DNA from: JBBIRT01 sp037441725 | GTDB lineage: Bacteria; Desulfobacterota; BSN033; UBA1163 | Direction of reading: 5' to 3' | DNA: 34,942 nt | Assembly (NCBI GenBank): GCA_037441725.1 | Contig: JBBIRT010000015.1 | Span: 1-34,942 of the forward strand | Part shown: one piece after another, positions 1 through 7,390 of the stretch | Layout: each line of letters begins with the position of its first letter | Numbering within the stretch: the stretch's first letter is position 1 | Translations under genes and position numbers: made by a program | The notes under the pieces: model-generated | What the model saw: only the letters and a program-made list of their open reading frames with translations | What the model was told of the DNA's origin: nothing | The model's database searches: none

Positions 1-2
1 GG

Positions 3-386
3 CAGATTCTGGATGGCATCACAGAAGGGAAGGCAGATGAAGAGAGCCTCGCGCTTCTTGAAGAATTATCTCAGGTGGTGGCAGATACTTCTTTATGCGG
101 ACTTGGTAAGACCGCTCCCAATCCAGTCCTTTCTGCTTTGAGATACTTCCGTCCAGAATTTGAGGCGCACATTCATCAGAAAAAGTGCCCTGCTGGTGTC
201 TGCACATCGCTCATTCAATATTCGATCTCAGAAGATTGTACAGGATGCGGCGCCTGTGCCAAGATCTGTCCGATGAAAGCGATCGAAGGAGAGAAGAAAC
301 AAATTCACCGCATCCTTACCGAACTCTGCTCAAAATGTGGATCTTGTAAGGACGTTTGTAAATCAAATGCTGTTGTCGTTCAATAA
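3..386 (+). CDS. NuoF/HoxF-like NADH-binding diaphorase subunit, C-terminal fragment
   Basis: The reading frame is open from the left edge, so only the last 127 codons are present. The segment SLCGLGKTAPNPVLSALRYF matches the end of NuoF/HoxF/HydB proteins, where the Cys is the last ligand of the 4Fe-4S cluster next to the FMN site. A two-cluster ferredoxin tail follows, with CTGCGACAKICP and CSKCGSCKDVC. Family knowledge: these subunits pass electrons between NAD(H) and ferredoxin-type clusters in bidirectional or bifurcating hydrogenases, formate dehydrogenases and related complexes. The next gene starts 12 bases downstream and encodes a matching Fe-S partner, so the two probably form one complex. 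The catalytic partner lies outside the window, so the complex type is undecided. Confidence 0.85.
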   Translation, partial: QILDGITEGKADEESLALLEELSQVVADTSLCGLGKTAPNPVLSALRYFRPEFEAHIHQKKCPAGVCTSLIQYSISEDCTGCGACAKICPMKAIEGEKKQIHRILTELCSKCGSCKDVCKSNAVVVQ

Positions 387-398
387 AGGAGAATGTTA

Positions 399-1070
399 AT
401 GGAAAGAAAAACGGTTCATATCACGATGGACGGGAAATGGATGGAAGTGGAAGAGGGCGTGACAATCCTTCAGGCAGGTCGTGCGTATGGAATTCACATC
501 CCAACAATGTGTTATATGGGACATCTTACCCCTTATGGCGGGTGTCGAATCTGCGTCGTTGAGATCAGTCAAAATGGAGGAAAGCCATTTATTGATACAG
601 CCTGCACCTATGAGGTCAGGGAAGGGTTGGAGGTTCAAACCCAGACCCCGAGGATCATTCGAGCCAGAAAGATGCTGGCAGAGCTTCTGGTTGCCAGTGC
701 TCCTAATGTGAAGATTGCTCAAGATATCGCTGCTCGAATGGGACTCCTAAGGGTTCGTTTTCCGATGGAGGATAATCGTTGTGTCCTCTGTGGTCTCTGT
801 ATAAGAATGTGTTATGAACAGATGGATGGAAAAGCTCTCAGTTTTGTTGGGAGAGGGTCGAAAAGAAAGGTGAGTATGCCTTTTAATTCCCGGTCTGAGA
901 CCTGCCGTCTCTGCCGTGGATGTGATTACGTCTGTCCTGGAGTCATTGTTCCATGCCATGGGGTGAAGGAACCTGGTGAGCTTTGTGGAAGGTGTGTGAG
1001 ATTAGAAGAAACACCCTATTGTTGTCCTGAAGGTACTTTTGGCTGTTTTTGTGATAAGAACCCTCTTTAA
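399..1070 (+). CDS. HoxU/NuoG-N-terminal-like 2Fe-2S / 4Fe-4S electron-transfer protein
   Basis: A 223-residue protein. Residues 1-75 form a plant-type 2Fe-2S domain with Cys near 38, 49, 52 and 69 (PTMC, YGGCRIC, DTAC). A ferredoxin-like pair follows (CVLCGLCIRMC, then CRLCRGCDYVC). The last 35 or so residues hold seven further Cys (CHG, ELCGRC, YCCPEGTFGCFC). The His/Cys-ligated cluster motif normally found between the 2Fe-2S and 4Fe-4S domains of NuoG/HoxU is not visible. ATG 399 is preferred over ATG 393 because AAGGAG at 386-391 sits 7 bases before 399 but only 1 base before 393. It probably carries electrons between the flavoprotein encoded just upstream and a catalytic subunit. No hydrogenase H-cluster or molybdopterin domain is present. 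Confidence 0.8.
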   Translation: MERKTVHITMDGKWMEVEEGVTILQAGRAYGIHIPTMCYMGHLTPYGGCRICVVEISQNGGKPFIDTACTYEVREGLEVQTQTPRIIRARKMLAELLVASAPNVKIAQDIAARMGLLRVRFPMEDNRCVLCGLCIRMCYEQMDGKALSFVGRGSKRKVSMPFNSRSETCRLCRGCDYVCPGVIVPCHGVKEPGELCGRCVRLEETPYCCPEGTFGCFCDKNPL

Positions 1071-1086
1071 TTAAGCCAAAGACCTG

Positions 1087-1130
1087 AATGGGGATGGGAA
1101 GATCTTAATTTTCTATCCTCCCATTTTTTC
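1087..1130 (+). terminator. Hairpin plus T-run ending the Fe-S operon
   Basis: AATGGGGAT (1087-1095) pairs with ATCCTCCCATT (1115-1125) with a small bulge, and T residues follow directly. It lies 17 bases after the stop of the Fe-S gene. It overlaps the stop codon and last codons of the convergent GAF-ANTAR gene, so it may serve the plus strand only. Seen by eye; no folding energy was computed. Confidence 0.5.
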
Positions 1131-1817
1131 TGTTAGAAGGATGGCTTCGGCAATTTCTCGCATGGTTTTTCTACTATCCATGCTTGCCTTACGGATTCTT
1201 TTAAAGGCCTCCTCCTCGCCTAACCCATACTTTTTCATCAAAACTCCTTTGGCCCGCTCCACCAATTTTCGGGTTTCCAATTCTTCCTGAATCACCCTGG
1301 TCTTTACCATCAGTTCTGTATTTTCAATACAGATGGCAGCCTGGCTAGCCACAGTTGTTAAGACAGCCCTTTCTGTTTCATTAAATTCATGGGGGTAGGA
1401 GGTATAACAATTGATCACCCCAATGACCTTATCCTTGACAGTCATGGGGACACTCAGCATGGAGACTAGGCCCTCTTTCTTTGCCAACTCTTTCTCTTTA
1501 TATTGAGGTTCTTTCAAGACGTCGAGGATGGCTAAGGGTTTGTTCTGCTGGGCGACATAACCTACAACTCCTTCTCCCAATTTCAATGTTCGTTCCTTTA
1601 GATATGCTTCACTCATGGTCTGAGTCGCCCTGATTTTGAGGACCTTTTCTTTCTCGTCTAGGATCCAGAGAGAACAGATTTTTGAATCCATTACATTGGC
1701 CGTTACCGTTACGATCAACTTCAAGATATCATCTAAATATTGATCCGAGGAGATGGCCTGACTGATTTCTGAAAGGGCTTGAATCTGTTTCTTATAGGAC
1801 ATTTTTTTATAAATCAT
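1113..1817 (-). CDS. GAF-ANTAR domain RNA-binding antitermination regulator
   Basis: A 234-residue protein. Residues about 10-160 form a GAF sensor domain (GEGVVGYVAQQNKPLAILDV, then LSVPMTVKDKVIGVINCYTS). Residues about 170-225 form an ANTAR domain (LVERAKGVLMKKYGLGEEEA, then the KTMREIAEAILL helix). Family knowledge: ANTAR proteins bind paired short hairpins in nascent RNA and prevent termination, often for nitrogen-source genes (NasR, AmiR, EutV). There is no receiver domain, so the input is probably a ligand or a redox signal at the GAF domain. ATG 1817 is chosen because GGAGGT at 1825-1830 lies 7 bases upstream of it; the longer TTG start would place that site inside the coding region. 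It is divergent from glnA, which makes glnA a natural but unproven target. The stop is TAG. Confidence 0.85.
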   Translation of the reverse strand: MIYKKMSYKKQIQALSEISQAISSDQYLDDILKLIVTVTANVMDSKICSLWILDEKEKVLKIRATQTMSEAYLKERTLKLGEGVVGYVAQQNKPLAILDVLKEPQYKEKELAKKEGLVSMLSVPMTVKDKVIGVINCYTSYPHEFNETERAVLTTVASQAAICIENTELMVKTRVIQEELETRKLVERAKGVLMKKYGLGEEEAFKRIRKASMDSRKTMREIAEAILLTEKMGG

Positions 1818-1843
1818 TTGGATTACCTCCAACCATGGGCATA

Positions 1844-1872
1844 AATTTATCCAATAGAGAAGGGGTTGTCAA
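1844..1872 (-). promoter_or_regulatory. Sigma-70-type promoter for the GAF-ANTAR gene
   Basis: On the minus strand TTGACA (1867-1872), a 17-base spacer and TAAATT (1844-1849) lie about 27 bases before the chosen ATG. The -35 hexamer is a perfect consensus match and the -10 matches 4 of 6. A good Shine-Dalgarno follows, which supports a normal short leader. Confidence 0.5.
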
Positions 1873-1945
1873 CAGAAGATAAAAAAAGCCTGGTAATGTA
1901 TCACTGAAGTGGGGAACCCTATTAGAATTGGTCAGGAATATCCCC

Positions 1946-2077
1946 GAAAATTTTATAAGGCGGATCATTTCATAAATGGGTTGACAAAAGCAATTTCATC
2001 CAACAAATCATTGCCTTCCATTGTATCAGGAATTCTGTGGTTATAGGACAAGCTGAGGTTTCCGCTATAAAATTTTC
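1946..2077. repeat. 132-bp element with perfect 12-bp terminal inverted repeats
   Basis: GAAAATTTTATA (1946-1957) is the exact reverse complement of TATAAAATTTTC (2066-2077). The arms continue inward as GCGGA against TCCGC after a 2-base offset. There is no reading frame inside and no clear target duplication at the edges. It could be a small non-autonomous mobile element, a long-range RNA or DNA cruciform, or a regulatory palindrome in front of glnA. Confidence 0.5.
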
Positions 2078-2248
2078 TCCGACATCCCTGCCCAATTCTC
2101 CGAATGGGTGAAGCATTACAAAGCCTGGCTTTCAAGGAGTTGACCGAAAGAAAGGATTATGCTAAATCTGATTTATCCTTAGGATCTTCTTTAGACTTTA
2201 TACGGGGATATTCCTGCTCAGGACTTCATTCCATTAAGGGGGAAAGGT

Positions 2249-3580
2249 ATGGCCCAATTAGAAAAGAAAGATGTTCTAAGAATTGCAAAGGAAAAAAAGG
2301 TTAAGTTTGTTCGGCTTTGGTTTACAGATATCCTTGGTTTTTTAAAGAGTTTTGCCATCACCATTCGCGAGTTAGAAATGGCCCTTGAGGATGGGATGGG
2401 TTTCGATGGTTCCTCCATTGCAGGATTTGCCCGAATTGATGAAAGTGACATGGTGGCCATGCCTGACCCTTCCACCTTCCGAATCCTTCCATGGAGATCA
2501 AACGAACAGGTCGTGGCAGTGATGTTCTGTGACATTTTAGAACCGAATGGCAATCCACATCAGGGGGACCCCAGATGGGTGTTGAAAAAGAACCTTCAGA
2601 GGGCTGCAGATCATGGGTACACTTTTTATGTAGGACCAGAGCTGGAATATTTTTATTTTCAAAGATCAACAGGAAAACCTGAAGTCCTTGACCAAGGGGG
2701 TTATTTTGATCTTACCCCTCTTGATGTGGCCAGCGACCTGAGAAAACAGACGGTGATGGTTTTAGAAGAGATGGGGGTTCCTGTTGAGTATAGCCACCAT
2801 GAGGTGGCCCCAAGTCAGCATGAAATTGATCTTAAATACAGAGATGCCCTAACGATGGCGGATAGCACCATGATCTATCGATTGGTCGTAAAAGAGGTAG
2901 CGTTGAAGAACAATGTTTATGCCAGCTTTATGCCTAAGCCCATATTCGGTGTGAACGGAAGCGGAATGCATACGCATCAGTCCCTTTTTAAGGGGAAAAA
3001 GAATGCCTTTTTCGATCCAAAGGATAAATACCATCTTTCTGATGTAGCCAAGAAATATATTGCGGGGCTTTTAAAACATGCAAGGGAAATTACTTTAGTG
3101 ACCAATCAGTGGGTGAATTCCTATAAACGTTTGGTCCCTGGGTATGAAGCACCGGTTTATATCTCTTGGGCCCAAAGGAATCGGTCTGATCTTATTCGCA
3201 TTCCAGTTTATAAACCTGGAAAAGAATTGGCTACAAGGGTGGAATATCGATCTCCAGATCCGGCCTGTAATCCCTATTTTGCCTTTTCGGTGATGCTTGC
3301 AGCTGGTTTAGAAGGGATTGAAAAGGGATATCCATTAAGAGATCCCATTGAGCGAAATGTGTATGAGATGACAGAGGAAGAGAGAAAAAGGTATAAGATT
3401 GAATCCCTTCCTGAGGATCTTTATGAGGCCATCAAGGTCACTGAGAAGAGTGAGCTGGTCAGGAGGGCCTTAGGGGATCATGTCATTCATCAATTTATTG
3501 AAAATAAAAAGAATGAATGGGAGCGTTATCGGGCAAGGGTAACGGATTATGAATTGGAACAGTATTTTTCGATTCTTTAA
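2249..3580 (+). CDS. glnA: Type I (GSI-alpha) glutamine synthetase
   Basis: A 443-residue protein, the usual length of the Gram-positive/GSI-alpha class. It makes glutamine from glutamate, ammonia and ATP as a cytosolic dodecamer. Visible signatures are MGFDGSSIAGF, the GPELEYFYF metal site, VNGSGMHTHQSL, VPGYEAPVYISWAQRNRSDL and VEYRSPDPACNPYFAFSVML. GFARIDESDM retains the Arg that in Bacillus GlnA (GFVRIEESDM) takes part in feedback inhibition. The NLYDLP adenylylation context of GSI-beta enzymes is absent (NVYEMTEEE instead). Control is therefore more likely by feedback and by transcription than by adenylylation. A purine-rich AAGGGGGAAAGG precedes the ATG. The divergent upstream gene encodes an ANTAR antiterminator. 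A LUD protein follows 32 bases downstream. Confidence 0.96.
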   Translation: MAQLEKKDVLRIAKEKKVKFVRLWFTDILGFLKSFAITIRELEMALEDGMGFDGSSIAGFARIDESDMVAMPDPSTFRILPWRSNEQVVAVMFCDILEPNGNPHQGDPRWVLKKNLQRAADHGYTFYVGPELEYFYFQRSTGKPEVLDQGGYFDLTPLDVASDLRKQTVMVLEEMGVPVEYSHHEVAPSQHEIDLKYRDALTMADSTMIYRLVVKEVALKNNVYASFMPKPIFGVNGSGMHTHQSLFKGKKNAFFDPKDKYHLSDVAKKYIAGLLKHAREITLVTNQWVNSYKRLVPGYEAPVYISWAQRNRSDLIRIPVYKPGKELATRVEYRSPDPACNPYFAFSVMLAAGLEGIEKGYPLRDPIERNVYEMTEEERKRYKIESLPEDLYEAIKVTEKSELVRRALGDHVIHQFIENKKNEWERYRARVTDYELEQYFSIL

Positions 3581-3612
3581 TGACTCGTCGTTAAAATCGA
3601 TAGGAGGGTGGA

Positions 3613-4254
3613 ATGGATCCAATCCAACAATGGTGGATTGAAGAACAGGTGAAGAGGGTCATGGATAAATTGATTGCCCATGATTTTGGGGCCATTTATG
3701 TAAAGACGAAAGGAGAAGCGGTTCAAGAAATTTTAAAAAGTGTAGAGCCTAATCAAAAAATAGGGGTTGGCGGATCTGTCACGATTCGACAATTAGGAGT
3801 TCTTGATGTATTGGAGAAACAGGGTTACACCCTTTATGATCACTGGAAGCCTGGAATTCAAAAAGAGGAAAGCCTTGACATTCGAAAATCTCAGATGCTT
3901 TCTGACCTTTTTTTGAGTAGTGTGAATGCCATCACCCTAAATGGAGAATTGATCAATATTGATGGGATTGGAAATCGAGTGAATTCAACTGTCTTTGGAC
4001 CGAAGAAAGTGATCTTAGTGGTTGGTTACAATAAGATTGTTGAGAATGTTGAGGAGGGAATCAAGAGGATAAAAAATATTGCTTCTCCTCTTAATGCAAG
4101 GCGTCTCAACGTGGATGTTCCCTGTGCCAAAATAGGGAAATGTGTGGATTGTAACTCTCCAAGCCGAATTTGCAGGGTAATTGTGATCCATGAGCGAAGA
4201 CCTTCTTTGACGGATATGCTTATCATTATTGTTGGAGAAGAACTTGGATATTAA
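3613..4254 (+). CDS. LUD-domain (LutC/DUF162-like) protein
   Basis: A 213-residue single-domain protein. The glycine-rich IGVGGSVTIRQLGVLDVLEK segment and the later LNGELINIDGIGNRV segment match the LUD/DUF162 family. The C-terminal CVDCNSPSRICR motif is the Cys cluster common in stand-alone members. In LutABC the LUD protein takes part in lactate oxidation, but no lutA or lutB is present here, and orphan LUD proteins have no settled function. AGGAGG at 3602-3607 lies 5 bases before the ATG. It follows glnA closely on the same strand and is probably co-transcribed. Family assignment is firm; substrate is unknown. Confidence 0.85.
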   Translation: MDPIQQWWIEEQVKRVMDKLIAHDFGAIYVKTKGEAVQEILKSVEPNQKIGVGGSVTIRQLGVLDVLEKQGYTLYDHWKPGIQKEESLDIRKSQMLSDLFLSSVNAITLNGELINIDGIGNRVNSTVFGPKKVILVVGYNKIVENVEEGIKRIKNIASPLNARRLNVDVPCAKIGKCVDCNSPSRICRVIVIHERRPSLTDMLIIIVGEELGY

Positions 4255-4256
4255 CA

Positions 4257-4345
4257 AAAGGGGTCGAGAAATCTAAGAGTCAAGGGGTCGAGTGAAATCT
4301 TTATTTATAAACCCTTGGACACTGGAATCCTTGAACCCTTATAAA
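4257..4345. repeat. Low-complexity intergenic repeat block before purH
   Basis: AAGGGGTCGAGAAATCT and AAGGGGTCGAGTGAAATCT form a near-direct repeat. CAAGGGGTCGAGTG is also about 11/14 complementary to the downstream CACTGGAATCCTTG. TATAA and TTATA flank the ACCCTTGG...CCTTGAACCC stretch. It resembles the other short-word intergenic blocks in this window and has no coding potential. Confidence 0.45.
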
Positions 4346-4358
4346 AAAAGGAGGACCT

Positions 4359-5921
4359 ATGGGTAAAATCAGGAGGGCGATTGTCAGCGTTTCTGATAAG
4401 AGCGGAGTGGTTTCATTTGCCAAGGCTTTATCTCAGATGGGAATTGAGATTCTATCCACTGGAGGGACTGCAAAAATCTTGAGAGAAAATGGAATTCCAG
4501 TTAGAGATATTTCTGAATATACAGGTTTTCCTGAAATGTTAGATGGTCGGGTGAAAACCCTTCATCCAAAAGTCCATGGAGGCCTCTTGGGTCAACGATC
4601 TAAGAAAGAGCACATTGTAAAGATGGAAGAACACGGAATTCTTCCTATCGATCTTGTTGCTGTGAATCTCTATCCATTTGAAGCAACCGTGGCGAAGGAG
4701 GATTGTACCCTTGAGGAAGCGATTGAGAATATCGATATTGGCGGGCCCACCATGCTCCGTTCCTCAGCGAAGAACTATCCGGATGTTACGGTCATCGTAG
4801 ATCCAAACGATTATGAGGTAGTTCTAACTGAATTGAAGGAGAAGGGAGAGGTTTCCCTCGAGACTAACTTTCGATTGGCCAAGAAGGTCTTTCAACATAC
4901 GGCCCGTTATGATGGTGCCATCTCAAATTACCTTGGCCAGATTGAAAATGGCAAAAAGGTCTATGAATTTCCAGAAACCTTTACTTTTCAGGTAAAGAAG
5001 GCCCAGGAATTGCGCTACGGTGAAAACCCGCATCAAAAGGCGGCCTTTTATCAGGAATTTTTATGTCTGGAGCCTTCGATTTCAAATGCCATTCAACTGC
5101 AAGGGAAAGAATTGTCATTCAATAATATCCTTGATCTAGACTCTGCCTATGAGACCGTGAAGGAATTTGAGGAGCCTGCTACGGTGATCATCAAACATAA
5201 CAATCCCTGTGGTGTGGCCATCTCCTCAAAGGGCTTAGCCGATGCATATCGAAAGGCAAGGGATTGTGATCCAGTCTCGGCCTTTGGTGGAGTGGTAGGA
5301 TTTAATCGGGTGGTAGATCAGGAGGCAGCCCGAGAGATGGTAGAGATCTTCCTCGAGGCCATCATTGCTCCTGGATTTGATCCAGAGGCATTGGAAATAT
5401 TAAAGGCAAAAAGAGACCTTCGAATTCTTAAAACCCCACCCCTTACCCACTCCTATCCTCAAGGTGGATTTGATCTGAGGAAAGTGGTTGGTGGTCTATT
5501 AGTTCAAGATCGAGACCTTGGAAGGGTGTCGATGGATCAATGGAAAGTGGTCACGAAAAGAAGACCTACAGAGGAAGAGATGAGGGCAATGGCCTTTGGT
5601 TGGAAGGTAGCTAAACATGTCAAGTCGAATGCCATCGTTCTCGTTCGAGAAGATCGGACCATTGGGATTGGGGCAGGCCAGATGAGTCGAGTGGATTCCA
5701 CACGATTGGCCGTGATGAAGGCCCAATCCTCAACGAAGGGAACGGTTTTAGCCTCTGATGCAATGTTTCCATTCAGAGATGGAGTGGATACTGGAGCAGA
5801 GGCAGGAGCTACAGCCATCATCCAACCTGGAGGTTCGATTCGAGACAACGAGGTGATTTCGGCTGCTGATGAATATAACATGGCAATGGTCTTTACAGGA
5901 ATGAGACACTTCCGGCACTAA
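4359..5921 (+). CDS. purH: Bifunctional AICAR formyltransferase / IMP cyclohydrolase
   Basis: A 520-residue protein of normal PurH length, catalysing the last two steps of IMP synthesis. The N-terminal MGS-like cyclohydrolase half is recognisable from RAIVSVSDKSGVVSFAKAL, ILSTGGTAKILRENGIPV and the GRVKTLHPKVHGGLL segment. The C-terminal transformylase half carries KHNNPCG near residue 280, the DPVSAFGG segment, SNAIVLVRED, and DAMFPFRDGVD close to the end. AAGGAGG at 4348-4354 is well placed before the ATG. purD begins 39 bases downstream, giving a purHD unit as in many proteobacteria. No truncation or frameshift seen. Confidence 0.97.
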   Translation: MGKIRRAIVSVSDKSGVVSFAKALSQMGIEILSTGGTAKILRENGIPVRDISEYTGFPEMLDGRVKTLHPKVHGGLLGQRSKKEHIVKMEEHGILPIDLVAVNLYPFEATVAKEDCTLEEAIENIDIGGPTMLRSSAKNYPDVTVIVDPNDYEVVLTELKEKGEVSLETNFRLAKKVFQHTARYDGAISNYLGQIENGKKVYEFPETFTFQVKKAQELRYGENPHQKAAFYQEFLCLEPSISNAIQLQGKELSFNNILDLDSAYETVKEFEEPATVIIKHNNPCGVAISSKGLADAYRKARDCDPVSAFGGVVGFNRVVDQEAAREMVEIFLEAIIAPGFDPEALEILKAKRDLRILKTPPLTHSYPQGGFDLRKVVGGLLVQDRDLGRVSMDQWKVVTKRRPTEEEMRAMAFGWKVAKHVKSNAIVLVREDRTIGIGAGQMSRVDSTRLAVMKAQSSTKGTVLASDAMFPFRDGVDTGAEAGATAIIQPGGSIRDNEVISAADEYNMAMVFTGMRHFRH

Positions 5922-5960
5922 ACGTGGTGATGAGTAAAGGGGAAGGCGCGTGGAGTACCT

Positions 5961-7235
5961 ATGAAGGTATTGGTCGTCGGTGGTGGGGGAAGAGAGCATG
6001 CCCTGGTTTGGAAGATTGCACAGAGTCCGAGGGTAAGAAAAATCTTTTGTGCTCCTGGAAATGCAGGGATATCTCAACAGGCAATTAATGTTTCTATCAA
6101 AGCCAGCGATTTAAATGGACTGCTTGACTTCGCCCTGAAAGAGAGGATCGATTTAACAGTGGTTGGTCCTGAAGACCCTTTGACCAATGGGATCGTTGAT
6201 CTCTTTGAATCGAAGGGGCTTCTTATTTTTGGGGCGAGTAAGAAGGCAGCAGAGATCGAGGGAAGCAAGGTTTTTGCCAAAGAGATGATGAGGAAATATC
6301 GCATCCCCACAGCTTCTTATGAAACTTTTGATCATCGAGACCACGCGATAAAATATATTCTCAAACAAGGTGCTCCAATTGTGGTCAAAGCAGATGGTTT
6401 AGCCGCAGGGAAAGGAGTCATCATCTGTCAGACCGTGGAGGAGGCCATTCAATCAGTTGATAAAATCATGACCCAAAAGATATTTGGTGAGGCGGGGAGA
6501 AGAGTCGTGATTGAGGAATACCTGGTGGGAGAAGAGGCCTCTTATATTGCCTTTACTGACGGAAAAACAATCCTTCCCTTAGCCTCCTCTCAAGATCATA
6601 AGCCAATCTTTGATGGGGATCAGGGTCCCAACACTGGTGGGATGGGGGCTTATTCACCAGCCCCATTGGTTACAGAGGAGGTAAACGATAGGATCATCGA
6701 AAAGATTTTAAGACCGATCATCTACGGGATGGAAGAGGAGGGGAGGCCTTATCGGGGAGTCCTCTATGCCGGGCTCATGATTCATGAGGGTCATCCCAAG
6801 GTGTTGGAATTCAATGCCCGCTTTGGAGATCCAGAGACTCAACCGATTTTAATGCGGATGAGGGGAGATATCATTCCGATCCTCGAGTCTTGTATCGAGG
6901 GGACGTTATCTCAGCAACATATTGAATGGGATCATCGTGCTTCGGTATGTGTGGTGATGGCCTCGAAGGGATATCCAGGAAATTATGAGAAGGGTAAGGT
7001 GATCCATGGACTAAAGGAGGTTGCTCAAATCGAAGGAATCATGGTCTTTCATGCAGGAACAGATTACCAAAATGGAGAGTTTGTGACCAGTGGAGGAAGA
7101 GTATTAGGAGTTACGGGATTAGGAGAAGATATTCCGAGGGCTATTAAAAAGACTTATGAGGCAGTAAGAAAGATTTCATGGGAAGGGGTTCACTATCGAA
7201 CCGATATAGGACAGAAGGCGCTATGTTGGCTTTAA
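5961..7235 (+). CDS. purD: Phosphoribosylamine-glycine ligase (GAR synthetase)
   Basis: A 424-residue ATP-grasp enzyme that joins glycine to phosphoribosylamine. The N-terminus MKVLVVGGGGREHALVWKI is diagnostic. Also visible are the VVGPEDPLTNGIVD segment, KADGLAAGKGVI in the ATP-grasp lid, NTGGMGAYSPAP, and the FNARFGDPETQ metal-binding segment. Length is typical. GGAG lies 5 bases before the ATG. Together with purH it forms the purine part of the plus-strand run. The following gap holds an inverted repeat (7244-7320), and the leuB-type gene begins after it. Confidence 0.96.
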   Translation: MKVLVVGGGGREHALVWKIAQSPRVRKIFCAPGNAGISQQAINVSIKASDLNGLLDFALKERIDLTVVGPEDPLTNGIVDLFESKGLLIFGASKKAAEIEGSKVFAKEMMRKYRIPTASYETFDHRDHAIKYILKQGAPIVVKADGLAAGKGVIICQTVEEAIQSVDKIMTQKIFGEAGRRVVIEEYLVGEEASYIAFTDGKTILPLASSQDHKPIFDGDQGPNTGGMGAYSPAPLVTEEVNDRIIEKILRPIIYGMEEEGRPYRGVLYAGLMIHEGHPKVLEFNARFGDPETQPILMRMRGDIIPILESCIEGTLSQQHIEWDHRASVCVVMASKGYPGNYEKGKVIHGLKEVAQIEGIMVFHAGTDYQNGEFVTSGGRVLGVTGLGEDIPRAIKKTYEAVRKISWEGVHYRTDIGQKALCWL

Positions 7236-7243
7236 TAATGCTG

Positions 7244-7320
7244 AACCCTAAATAAACTTAAAAAAATTCAAAATAAACTTTTTGAGTTTTGTGTTTAGAG
7301 GTTTAGGTTTATTTAGGGTT
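7244..7320. repeat. Intergenic inverted repeat after purD
   Basis: AACCCTAAATAAAC (7244-7257) is the perfect reverse complement of GTTTATTTAGGGTT (7307-7320), with a 49-base loop. The loop contains the smaller hairpin AAACT-TTTTG-AGTTT. Variants of the word GTTTAGG/GGGTTTAG continue downstream to about 7340. It could act as a weak terminator or a cruciform. No gene is present in the 155 bases between purD and the next start. Confidence 0.6.
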
Positions 7321-7390
7321 TAGTATTTGGGGTTTGGCGTTTACATCCCTTATATTTCTCTACAAGTCTGAATTTAGGAGGCAGTCATTT

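Larger units (their letters stand above)
1818..2248. other. Divergent intergenic region between the GAF-ANTAR gene and glnA
   Basis: 431 bases without a credible gene. It contains the minus-strand promoter at 1844-1872 and an inverted-repeat element at 1946-2077. A hairpin at about 2090-2107 (CCC-A-ATTC/GAAT-GGG) is also present. Weak plus-strand promoter-like hexamers occur, TTGACC (2140-2145) and TAAATC (2163-2168) with 17 bases between, but the -10 is poor. I saw no convincing sigma-54 site. The small frame beginning at 2104 runs into glnA in another frame and looks non-coding. Regulatory signals for glnA, including any ANTAR-responsive leader, must lie here. Confidence 0.5.

Noticed and set aside
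1981..2003. TTGACA at 1981-1986 as a plus-strand promoter
   Set aside because: No acceptable -10 hexamer at 16-18 bases; the nearby bases are CAAATC.
2190..2225. TAT-ACGGGG-ATA hexaloop as an ANTAR target
   Set aside because: The stem is only three base pairs and no second hairpin of the required type lies at the right distance.
2104..2304. 66-codon plus-strand frame before glnA
   Set aside because: It overlaps the glnA start in another frame, has no ribosome-binding site and no recognisable sequence.
5748..6077. Long minus-strand frames opposite purH and purD, and similar ones opposite other genes
   Set aside because: They mirror strongly conserved genes and show no family sequence of their own.
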